Of a DNA stretch of 64,000 nucleotides, positions 33,771 to 42,100 are shown piece by piece; the stretch's first letter is position 1; every line of letters begins with the position of its first letter. Where the stretch lies: assembly GCA_023404715.1 (NCBI GenBank), contig JAEYAR010000183.1, positions 13,395-77,394 on the forward strand. Direction: 5' to 3'. This stretch comes from Bacillota bacterium. GTDB taxonomy: Bacteria; Bacillota; Clostridia; Christensenellales; Aristaeellaceae. Both the position numbers and the translations under genes were made by a program. The notes beneath the pieces are model-generated. The model saw nothing but the letters and a program-made list of their open reading frames with translations, searched no databases and was not told the DNA's origin.

Positions 33771-35450
33771 ATGCCAAAGGTTACGATCGGGGTGGACTTT
33801 GGGACGCTCGCGGCGCGCGCGGTGGTCGCCGACGTGCGGGATGGCGGCGTCCTGGCGTCCGCCGTGCACGCTTATGCGCACGGCGTCATGGAGCGCGCGC
33901 TGCCGGGCGGCCAGGCGCTGCCGCCGGGCTGGGCGCTGCAGCACCCGGCCGACTATCTGGAGGCGCTCGAGCGGACGGTTGTACGGGCCCTGCGGGAAAG
34001 CGGCGCGCGTGCGCAGGACGTGATCGGGATCGGCACGGATTTTACGTCGTGTACCGCGCTGCCTGTGCGCGGGGACGGGACGCCGCTTTGCCTCTTGCCG
34101 GCCTTCAAAGGGCATCCGCACGCTTATGTGAAGCTTTGGAAGCACCACGCGGCGCAGCCCTATGCCGACCGAATGAACGCGCTGGCACAGGAAAGGGGCG
34201 AGGTCTGGCTTCCTCGTTACGGCGGAAAGATATCGTCCGAGAGCTGCCTACCCAAGCTCTGGCAGGTCGCGGCGGAAGCGCCGGAGGTCCTTGATGCCAT
34301 GGATTGCTGGATCGAGGCGGCGGACTGGATCGTATGGCAGCTGACGGGCACGAGGACGCGCAACGCCTGTAGCGCCGGCTACAAGGCGCTCTACAGCAAG
34401 CGGGACGGTTACCCATCCGAAGCGTTTTTGCTGGCGGCGGATCCCGTCCTTGCGCAGGCTGCCCGGGAAAAGGCCTTCGGCCCGGTATCCGCTCTGGGAG
34501 ACCGCGCGGGCGTTCTGACGCGGGAGATGGCCGAACGGCTGGGGCTTCGCCCGGGGACGGCGGTGTGCACCGGCAACGTAGACGCACACGTGTGCGTCCC
34601 TGCGGCGGGTATTGTAGGGCCCGGCAAGCTGCTGGCGATTATGGGCACGTCGACCTGCCACATGCTGCTCAGCCCGCTCGCGGTGCCTGTGCCCGGCATC
34701 AGCGGCATGGTCGAGGACGGCATCCTGCCTGGCTGTTACGGATATGAGGCGGGACAAAGCTGCGTAGGCGATCACTTCGCCTGGGTGACGCAGCACCTTT
34801 GCCCGCAGGCGTACGCCGAGCGGGCGAAAGCGGAAGGGGTCGATCTGCATCAGCTTTTGACAGGGCTGGCAAGCCGCCTGCGGCCGGGGGAAAGCGGCCT
34901 GTTGGCGCTGGATTGGTGGAACGGCAACCGCTCGATCCTTTCGGATGCGGATTTGACGGGCCTGCTCGTGGGCATGACGCTCGGCACGCGCGTAGAGGAG
35001 ATCTACCGCGCGCTCATCGAGGCGACGGCGTACGGGACGCGCGTGATCGTGGGGCAATACAAAAAGAGCGGCCTGGCGGTGGATGCGTATTATGCTTCCG
35101 GCGGCATCAGCCGGAAAAACGCCCTGGCGATGCAGATTTACGCGGACGTGCTGAACATGCCCGTGCACGTGGTCGGGGCGGAGCACGGGCCCGCGCTGGG
35201 CAGCGCGATCTTCGCGGCGGTGGCCGCGGGCGGCGCGGCCGGTGGGTACGCGGACATATACGAGGCCGCCGGCCGGATGGGGGATCGCTCTGCGCGCACT
35301 TTTGAACCGGCGGCGGCGGACGCGCGCGTGTATGACGCCCTGTTTGAGCAGTATCGGCTGCTACACGACCGGTTCGGGCGCGATTGGGACGTTATGAAGC
35401 GCCTAAAGGAGATACAGACCGGCTGCGCCGAAAGGGAGGGAGCCCAATGA
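33771..35450 (+). CDS. araB: Ribulokinase (FGGY family)
   Basis: Phosphorylates L-ribulose (and related pentuloses) for the pentose phosphate pathway. 559 residues, normal for AraB. N-terminal ATPase-fold GVDFGTLAARAVVADVRDG, then the substrate region GIGTDFTSCTALPVRGDG and the ribulokinase-specific HAYVKLWKHHAAQPYADR and RYGGKISSE. The FGGY C-terminal signature appears as YYASGGISRKNALAMQIYAD. No araA or araD is in the window. It overlaps the following HAD gene by 4 bp (ATGA), so the two are translationally coupled. Confidence 0.95.
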   Translation: MPKVTIGVDFGTLAARAVVADVRDGGVLASAVHAYAHGVMERALPGGQALPPGWALQHPADYLEALERTVVRALRESGARAQDVIGIGTDFTSCTALPVRGDGTPLCLLPAFKGHPHAYVKLWKHHAAQPYADRMNALAQERGEVWLPRYGGKISSESCLPKLWQVAAEAPEVLDAMDCWIEAADWIVWQLTGTRTRNACSAGYKALYSKRDGYPSEAFLLAADPVLAQAAREKAFGPVSALGDRAGVLTREMAERLGLRPGTAVCTGNVDAHVCVPAAGIVGPGKLLAIMGTSTCHMLLSPLAVPVPGISGMVEDGILPGCYGYEAGQSCVGDHFAWVTQHLCPQAYAERAKAEGVDLHQLLTGLASRLRPGESGLLALDWWNGNRSILSDADLTGLLVGMTLGTRVEEIYRALIEATAYGTRVIVGQYKKSGLAVDAYYASGGISRKNALAMQIYADVLNMPVHVVGAEHGPALGSAIFAAVAAGGAAGGYADIYEAAGRMGDRSARTFEPAAADARVYDALFEQYRLLHDRFGRDWDVMKRLKEIQTGCAEREGAQ

Positions 35451-36099
35451 AGTACAGATGCCTGGTGCTCGACCACGACGACACGGTCGCCATGAGCACG
35501 CCGCAGATTCACTACCCGGCGTTCGTAGATTCCCTGTCCGTGCTTCGGCCGGGCATACGCCTTACGCTCGAAGAATTCTGGCTGGCGAGCTTTGAGCCGG
35601 GGTTCAGCGCGTTTTGCCAGGATACGCTCGGCTTTACGGACGAGGAGATGGCATTTCAGCTGCAAAACTGGCAGCGACATGTGAAAATGCAGGTGCCCGG
35701 GTTTTACCCGGGCATTGCCCGGATCGTGCGCAGGCAAAAAGAGGCGGGCGGCCTCGTCTGCGTGGTCTCCCATTCGTACGCCGAAAACATCCTGCGCGAT
35801 TACCGGGCCAACGGATGCGCGCAGCCGGACGCCGTATTTGGCTGGGAGGACGACGAAAGCCGGCGCAAGCCTTCCCCTTATCCGCTGATCGAGATCATGA
35901 AGGCCTTGGACCGCAGGAGCTCATCGTCGTTGACGATTTGAAGCCCGGCTATGACATGGCGAAGGCCTGCGGCGCTTGGTTTGCCTGCGCCGGCTGGGCG
36001 CAGCGCATTGAAAAGATCGAGCGATTTATGCGCGCGCACTGCGCGCGCTATTTCGACGACGTGCAGGCGTTGGAGGCCTTTCTCTTCGGATGCCCATAA
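35447..36099 (+). pseudogene. HAD-superfamily phosphatase, frameshifted
   Basis: The first 164 codons (35447-35941) read as a HAD hydrolase: catalytic VLDHDDTVAMS at residues 7-17, a helical cap, and VVSHSYAENIL (motif 2). After IEIMKAL (about 35905) the frame runs into an early stop, but the -1 frame continues with PQELIVVDDLKPGYDMAKAC, the acidic motif 4, to a stop at 36099. One missing base (for example one C in the GCC-TTG region near 35905-35912) explains it. I see no slippery heptamer, so this is a broken gene or an assembly error. Intact it would be about 217 residues, coupled to araB. Confidence 0.78.
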
Positions 36100-36132
36100 A
36101 AACAAAAGCGCAAATGGAACAAATTTTTCTCT

Positions 36133-36160
36133 TTGCGTTCACGGTCAAATCGGTTATAAT
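36133..36160 (+). promoter_or_regulatory. Promoter of the nadD operon
   Basis: TTGCGT (36133-36138), 16-bp spacer, TATAAT (36155-36160), 34 bp before the GTG start. Confidence 0.7.
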
Positions 36161-36194
36161 AGGGGCTGTTACAAATTTTGAAGGGGGACGCGCC

Positions 36195-36794
36195 GTGGGC
36201 AAGATCGGCGTATTTGGCGGAAGCTTTAACCCGATACACAGGGGACATCTGGCGATGGCTACCTATGCGGTTTGTGCGTTTGCGCTCGAAAGGATGCTGC
36301 TCTTGCCCACCGGTAACCCGCCCCATAAGCACGAAGGTCTGGCCGATAAGCTGGACCGGATGGAGATGGTGCGCCTGGCGGCGAGGGAGGATCCGCGTTT
36401 CGAAGCTTGCGATCTGGAGATCACGCGCGAGGGCGTGATCTACACGGTGGATACCCTGCGCGCGCTCAAACGCAGCCTGCCGGAGGCCGAGCTGTATTAT
36501 CTCATCGGCGCGGACACGCTGCTCGACCTGCATACGTGGCGGCGCATAGAAGAGGTCTTGTCGCTATGCCGCTTCATCGTCTGCGGCCGGCCGGGCTACA
36601 GGCAAAAGGAAGTGATCTCATGCATGGAGAGCATGCGCCAAAGCGGCGCGGGCATGTATTGGCTCGATATGCCGGCGGTGGACATATCGGCGACCATGGT
36701 GCGGGCGATGGCTGCGGAAAAGAGGCCGCTGGAGGGCGTCGTCACGGCGCCCGTGGCGGCGTACATCCAAAGCCGAGGGCTATACGGCGCATGA
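36195..36794 (+). CDS. nadD: Nicotinate-nucleotide adenylyltransferase
   Basis: Adenylates nicotinate mononucleotide to deamido-NAD in NAD synthesis. 199 residues. The nucleotidyltransferase motif GVFGGSFNPIHRGHLAMA is at the N-terminus (residues 5-22), the PTGNPPHKHEGLADKLDRM loop contacts the substrate, and the second signature VDISATMVRAM lies near the end (about 161-171). Start is GTG 36195 with AAGGGGG 7 bp upstream; the frame is open further upstream, but that region holds the promoter. First gene of a five-gene operon. Confidence 0.95.
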   Translation: MGKIGVFGGSFNPIHRGHLAMATYAVCAFALERMLLLPTGNPPHKHEGLADKLDRMEMVRLAAREDPRFEACDLEITREGVIYTVDTLRALKRSLPEAELYYLIGADTLLDLHTWRRIEEVLSLCRFIVCGRPGYRQKEVISCMESMRQSGAGMYWLDMPAVDISATMVRAMAAEKRPLEGVVTAPVAAYIQSRGLYGA

Positions 36795-36808
36795 CGGAGG
36801 GCAAGACG

Positions 36809-37396
36809 ATGACGCGGGATGAAATGCTCAAAAAGCTCAAAAAGACGCTGGATAACCAGCGCTATGCGCATACGCTCGGCGTGGAAGAGACGGCGATTCA
36901 AATGGCGCGTGCGTTTGGCGTGGACGAGCGCAAGGCTTCGCTCGCAGGCCTGCTGCACGATTGCGCAAAATGCTGTTCTTTGCAGGAAATGTCCGCTTAC
37001 GTACAGAATGATAGCGTAGCGCGCAGCGTAGACGAGAGCATGCGCTCTTCACGCGCCTTGATGCACGGACCCGCCGGCGCTGCGCGCGCGCGCAAGGAAT
37101 ACGGCGTGAGCGACCCCGAAGTGTTGAGCGCGATCCGCTATCACACGACGGGCTGTGCCACCATGTCCGATTTGGACAAGATCATCTACCTTGCGGACAT
37201 GATCGAGCCGGGCAGAAAAGAATATCCCGGCCTGGCGGAGGTGCGCGCGCTGTGCAGGACGGACCTTAACGGCGCGATGCGGCTGGCGCTCTCGCAAAGC
37301 GCCGCATACGTGGGCGAAAACCGCCAGATGCTGCATCCGGATACACAAAACGCGCTTCAGGCGCTGACCCAACCCATACAGGAGGAAACGAAATGA
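36809..37396 (+). CDS. yqeK: YqeK-type HD-domain phosphohydrolase
   Basis: 195-residue HD hydrolase; the family is known to cleave diadenosine tetraphosphate symmetrically. Visible: RYAHTLGVEETAIQMARAFG (first His), AGLLHDCAKCC (HD motif, about residues 49-59), the later His in RYHTTGCATMSDLDKIIYLAD, and EPGRKEYPG. ATG 36809 is set by GGAGGGC; ATG 36791, overlapping the nadD stop, is possible. Fixed neighbours nadD and rsfS support the call. Confidence 0.93.
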   Translation: MTRDEMLKKLKKTLDNQRYAHTLGVEETAIQMARAFGVDERKASLAGLLHDCAKCCSLQEMSAYVQNDSVARSVDESMRSSRALMHGPAGAARARKEYGVSDPEVLSAIRYHTTGCATMSDLDKIIYLADMIEPGRKEYPGLAEVRALCRTDLNGAMRLALSQSAAYVGENRQMLHPDTQNALQALTQPIQEETK

Positions 37397-37767
37397 AGAG
37401 TATCGAACAAATGGCCATCTTTGCGGCCAGGCTATTGGATGAAAAGAAGGCGCAGGACATTCTGCTGCTCGACGTACACGAGATGACGGTGATCACCGAT
37501 TACATGCTCATCTGCTCGGGCCGATCCGTACCGCAGGTGAAGGCGCTGTGCGAACACCTGGACGAAAAGCTCGCCGAGCAGGGCTTTGAACCCCGCCGCA
37601 AGGAGGGCGCAGGTGACGGGCGATGGATCGTCCTGGACTATGACAGCGTGATGATCCACATCTTCCACGAGCAAGACCGCGCTTATTATCAACTGGAACG
37701 CCTGTGGTCGGACGGTACGAACGGGGTGGCATTTGAAAGCGCGGCGCAAGAAGAGGACGGACTGTAA
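37393..37767 (+). CDS. rsfS: Ribosomal silencing factor RsfS
   Basis: Binds ribosomal protein L14 and blocks subunit joining when nutrients are scarce. 124 residues. DARF-type core: KKAQDILLLDVHEMTVITDY, then MLICSGRSVPQVKALCEHLD, GAGDGRWIVLDYDSVMIHIF and YYQLERLWSD at the end, all family hallmarks. Start overlaps the yqeK stop by 4 bp (ATGA). Confidence 0.96.
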   Translation: MKSIEQMAIFAARLLDEKKAQDILLLDVHEMTVITDYMLICSGRSVPQVKALCEHLDEKLAEQGFEPRRKEGAGDGRWIVLDYDSVMIHIFHEQDRAYYQLERLWSDGTNGVAFESAAQEEDGL

Positions 37768-37770
37768 ACG

Positions 37771-38301
37771 ATGATCAAAAAGAGGGACTGGTTGATTATC
37801 GCCATCGTGCTCGCCCTGGCGCTTTTCGGGTTTGCATTCACGAATAAGGGAACCCAACCGGCCGTCGTGCCAGAGGCAACGGCATCGCCGGAGGCAACGG
37901 CTGCGCCCGCCGAAAGCGGCGAGATACAAACGCCGGACGCCCCGGGGGCGACGACGGCGCCGGAGGAAACGGCGATGATGGGGCCGCCCGTGCCCGGGCG
38001 CGTCGAGACATCCAATTACGTCGTCGTCACGGTGAACGGCAAACGGTGGGGCGATCCGATTCCGATGGATATGGACAAGGAGATCACCGTCAAGCAGGAA
38101 AATGGCGCGGTGAACGTCGTTCACATCACGCCCGAGACCGTAAAGATGCAGTCGTCCACCTGCGAGAACCAGGACTGCATCTATCAAGACGCAATCCCGC
38201 TCAATTATGAGGAGACGCACCGGATTTTGGGCAACATGATCGTCTGCCTCCCCAATCAGGTGGTGCTCGAGCTCGTATCGGGCGCGGAGGGAACGATATG
38301 A
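37771..38301 (+). CDS. Membrane-anchored NusG-domain-II protein (EetA-like)
   Basis: 176 residues: one N-terminal membrane helix (DWLIIAIVLALALFGFAF), an Ala/Pro/Thr/Glu linker (PEATASPEATAAPAES, about 34-68), then an outside domain. The domain (NYVVVTVNGKRWGDPIPMDM; EITVKQENGAVNVVHI; MQSSTCENQDCIYQDAIPL; MIVCLPNQVVLELV) matches NusG domain II proteins, with a conserved CxxxxC and a later Cys. Starts 3 bp after rsfS and overlaps the Gx gene by 4 bp. I recall that this pair corresponds to EetA/EetB of the flavin-based extracellular electron transfer locus; that is inference. Confidence 0.85.
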   Translation: MIKKRDWLIIAIVLALALFGFAFTNKGTQPAVVPEATASPEATAAPAESGEIQTPDAPGATTAPEETAMMGPPVPGRVETSNYVVVTVNGKRWGDPIPMDMDKEITVKQENGAVNVVHITPETVKMQSSTCENQDCIYQDAIPLNYEETHRILGNMIVCLPNQVVLELVSGAEGTI

Positions 38302-38810
38302 GCGAAAAGACCAGGCGCGTAGCGCTATCGGGTTTGCTCACGGCCCTGATGCTCATTTTGGGGTATGTAGAAAACATGATCCCCATCACGGCGGCGGTGC
38401 CGGGCATCAAGCTGGGCCTATCGAATTCCGTGCTGCTTTATGCGCTATACATGATGGGGCCGGCGCAGACGCTGATCCTGATGGTCGTCAAGGTCGTCCT
38501 CTCCGGGTTTATGTTCGGCGGCGTGTTCGCGATGCTCTACAGCTTTGCGGGCGGACTGCTCAGCGTGCTGGCCATGATGCTATTTAGGCGCGTCCGGGGC
38601 GTCAGCGCGGTGGGCGTCAGCATCATGGGCGCTGTATTTCACAATGTGGGCCAGGTGCTCGTCGCGGTTTGGGTGACGAAGGCCGTCGCCCTGCTTACGA
38701 CCTATCTGCCGATGGTGCTGCTGCTCTCCGGCGTCGCGACGGGCGTCCTCACGGGCCTCATCGCACAGCTGGTGATGAAGCACCTGAAACATCTGCCGGC
38801 GGGAAGGTGA
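38298..38810 (+). CDS. Gx-transporter / heptaprenyl-diphosphate-synthase component I family membrane protein (EetB-like)
   Basis: 170-residue membrane protein with about five helices. RRVALSGLLTALMLILGYVE opens the protein; the family pattern GIKLGLSNSVLLYAL, VVLSGFMFGGVFAMLYSFAG and GAVFHNVGQVLVA follows, similar to ECF-transporter S components. It overlaps the NusG-II gene by 4 bp. The old name (prenyl synthase component) is doubtful. Co-occurrence with NusG-II and apbE elsewhere in the window suggests a redox or quinone-related role. Last gene of the operon. Confidence 0.86.
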   Translation: MSEKTRRVALSGLLTALMLILGYVENMIPITAAVPGIKLGLSNSVLLYALYMMGPAQTLILMVVKVVLSGFMFGGVFAMLYSFAGGLLSVLAMMLFRRVRGVSAVGVSIMGAVFHNVGQVLVAVWVTKAVALLTTYLPMVLLLSGVATGVLTGLIAQLVMKHLKHLPAGR

Positions 38811-38869
38811 GCCGGGGGTATCGCCTGGATTGCCGGACGGAAAATCTATAGGATCTATTTGTTGGAAAT

Positions 38870-38897
38870 CGGCGGCGCAATGCGCTCGCCGTTTTTT
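38870..38897 (+). terminator. First of two tandem terminators after the nadD operon
   Basis: CGGCG-GCGC (38870-38878) with GCGC-TCGCCG (to 38891), then six T. Confidence 0.75.
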
Positions 38898-38909
38898 ATA
38901 TTCGAACGT

Positions 38910-38936
38910 CCCTGCTCAATGCAGGGGCTTTTTTAA
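38910..38936 (+). terminator. Second tandem terminator
   Basis: CCCTGC (38910-38915), 5-base loop, GCAGGG (38921-38926), GC and six T. Together with the first terminator it isolates the giant gene from upstream transcription. Confidence 0.8.
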
Positions 38937-39176
38937 TATTAGACCGACGGTTTGTATAGACAATCTACGCTCTCCTCATCAGGGGCTTGCTTGACGATTT
39001 TATCAAAAAAATGGACGAATTTATAAATTCCACCACAGCTTACCGTTCATTTTGTATACTAAACTGCGAAAAAGTAGCGGCTTATGGTAATGCGTGGCGG
39101 TAAAAACCCTGCCGTTGAGCTGCTTGGCATTAGCCGGCGCATCTTACTACGGATTAAATGAAGGGAAGTACAGCAC
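38937..39176 (+). promoter_or_regulatory. Upstream region and possible structured leader of the giant gene
   Basis: Part of the 366-bp gap 38811-39176. No reading frame is supported here. TATACT (39055-39060) is the likeliest -10 box, but no -35 stands 16-18 bp upstream; TTGACG at 38991 is too far. The 115 bases after it contain nested short complementarities (GTAG 39074-39077 with CTAC 39147-39150; ATGCG 39090-39094 with CGCAT 39138-39142). The leader may fold, but it matches no riboswitch class I know. Confidence 0.4.
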
Positions 39177-42100
39177 ATGAAGACGGCGTATTGGGGAAGC
39201 AGGCGGTATGAAGCCGAAGCGGGCAAGAAAGCGGAAAAGCACGGGACGGTCAAGCGGGCAATATCCATTTTCTTATGTATTACGATGCTGTTGTCGCCCG
39301 TAAACGGGCTGGCCGAGGCCATTGCGACGCCTTCTGAGCCTATGCCCGGCGCACCGGAAATCGTACAACCGACCGACGCGCCGGAAGCGACGGAGGCGCC
39401 CGCGCAGACGGAAGCGCCCGCGGGAACAGAAGCGCCCGCGCAGACGGAAGCGCCTACGGGGACGGAAGCGCCTACGGGGACGGAAGCGCCCGCGGGGACG
39501 GAAGCGCCTGCGCAGACGGAAGCGCCCGCGGGGACGGAAGCGCCCGCGGGGACGGAAGCGCCTGCGGGGACGGAAGCGCCTGCGGGGACGGACATTCCGG
39601 ATGAAGACAAGACGCCGGAACCGACGCCGGCGGAATCTTGTGATCCGGCAGAAACGGCGTCGCCGGAACCGACTGACGGTATAAACGCGGATGCAAAGCT
39701 GGTCGCAGGGTACGCGCGGCTCGTACAGGATGCATCGGTCTATACGAAAAGAACCCTTCGCCGGGCCTTGACCGAGCTTAGCGTAGAGGACGTCGTATAC
39801 GTGAGCGAGGTAGACGAGGGCGCAGCTTCGGTGTGTTTTGATACGCCGCAGGGCGTTCAAAATGGGTTTATGGAAGCGGCGGCGCTCGAAAACCTAGGCG
39901 AGGAGGAGAGCGCCGCGCTGATCAGCGAGCAGGGCGCGCGCAGCGATGCGCGCTTCTATCAGGGAAAACCGCTATGCCTCTTGAGCTGCACGATCGATAC
40001 GCCGGAGGAGGCGACAGCCTCGCCGGAAGCGACGTCCTCGCTGGAGGCGACACAGGCCCCGGAGGCGACCCCTTCGGCGGAGGCGTCGCAGGCCCCGGAA
40101 GCGACGTCCTCGGCGGAGGCGACAGCGATCCCAGAACTCCAGGTGGACGCGCCTGCATTTGCGAGGATGTCGCTCTATTCAATGACAGACTTCGGCTTCA
40201 CGCCGCGCGCGGGCGGGGCGGGGAATACGTACAGCATCTTCGGCGACGAGGATAATGGAAACAACCAGGGCTACGGCGCGGGGGACGGAGATCTGGAAGG
40301 GTTTGTAAATGCGGCTTCCCCAAGCTATCCGATTGAGACCTACTTCGATCTGGATCAGGAGGAGACGAAGCCCACGGAGGCTTACCTCGTCGTGCATTAC
40401 ATGACGAAGAGCGACCCGAGATACTACACGGACATGACTGCGTGGATCGACGGCAAGAAGGTAGGATCCATTGTCGAACCGTATGCCGATGCGTGGAATA
40501 CGGCGGTATTCCCGCTCAACGTGGACGGATTCGCGCCCGGAGCGCGCGTAAAGGCGGGCATACGCATTTCGGGCGAAGGGACCAGCATATACGTCGCCGG
40601 GATGCAGCTCGTCACAGGGGCGATCCAGGAAGCGACGCCGGAGACGATCGTCCTTCGGCTGCGGGAAATCGAATACGCGGTCGGCGAGGACGGCATCTAT
40701 CGCTATCAGATGAACGTCGGGGCGGACACGGCGAACCTGCAGGACGGTTCGGCCTACGTGATCCGCTATCAGGTCACATGCAGGGATGTATCCGGGTCGG
40801 ATAACCTGTTCAGCGGCGAGGTGCGCAGCGATGCCGGCGCACAGTGGGATGCGCTGGCGATCACATGCGACGGCGTGCGTGCCGGCCTGCCGGCGCAGGA
40901 ACTGAAGGCGACGCTATACCGCGTGGACGGTAAAGGAAACTATCTGTACTGCGCACAGGCGTCGACGGTCATCCCGCATGAGAGCACGGGAGAGGCCCTG
41001 CTCGACGGCGCGCAGCAGGTCTCCTTCAGCGTCGAGCAGGCGCCGGAGACGGGCGTTGCAAGGAGCGTCGAGGTCTCCGTGCGGCCGACCGGTTGCGAGG
41101 GCGACGTGCGGTATTGGTGCGATTCGGACAGCCTGCGCGTGGATGAAACGAGGCCGGCCACGGAGGCCTTCACAGCGACGCTGACAAAGGACGAGGTCTA
41201 TACCCTCTACGCCTATTACACCCTCGTCAACGAGCAATACCCGCAGGGCCAGGCGTTCTATCAAGTGTTGACGCTGGACATGCGCGAGCGGATCGACTGT
41301 GTTCAGCCCGTAATCACTTACGCGGGCGGCAGTTGGGGCCGTGAAGACGGCTTCGCGCTCTTGGTGAGTTCGAAGGAGGTAATGGATTACGCCACGCTCG
41401 CAGAGCGGATTTTGAGCTGCTGCGAGGTGAGCGACAATCGCCGTCTGGATCCGGATAAGCCCATCCGCCTCCAGATAGAGGTCGGCAAAGAGATCGACGA
41501 CGCGCAGATCGGGCAGCTCGCGAGGGAACACAAGAGCGTGCTGCTGCACGTCTATGCGGTCGACGCCGTAGGAAATTGGAGCCGAGAATACGTCCACTTC
41601 GTTGTCATTTGGGATCGGACGGAATGGCTCTTCCAATGGGCGGACGAAAAAGCCCGCGTGCTGACGGCCGAGGAAGTATCCGCGGGCAGCGCGATGTTTC
41701 AGGTGCTCAAAAACAAGCCGGAGGACAGGACGAGCTGGAAGCGTATCCGCGAGGGGATCGTGCTGGGCGCCACGCCGGATGTCACCTTTGAGACGGCGCT
41801 GAACCGGCCGGCCGACGGGAATATAAAGAGCTTCGGCGCGGTTTATTCGAGCGCGGAGATCGCGAAGCAGACCGAATTTCAAGTGGACATCAGCCGGGTT
41901 GAGGAAAACAAGACCTACTACGTTCGTATGATGTTCGCAAACGATGAGGACACGTCGGATACCTATTACAGCCGGCCGATCGCCATCATGAAGGACAGCG
42001 CGGACGTCATGTACGGCATGTTCAGCATTCAAAATGTGAACGACAGGACGTTCAGGGTTACGCGCGCGGGCGGAACGCAGGGGGAGCAGCGCGTCAGCGT

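Noticed and set aside
35384..36099. Programmed -1 frameshift in the HAD gene
   Set aside because: No slippery heptamer or following stem-loop near 35905; a one-base loss or sequencing error is simpler.
38991..39027. TTGACG with TATAAA as promoter of the giant gene
   Set aside because: The spacer is 25 bp, far outside 15-19 bp.
39061..39160. c-di-GMP riboswitch in the leader of the giant gene
   Set aside because: The conserved GCAAAGC-type and CACGCA-type core motifs are missing.
39390..39587. CRISPR array
   Set aside because: Repeats are contiguous 18-bp coding units without spacers; they encode a Thr-Glu-Ala-Pro linker.
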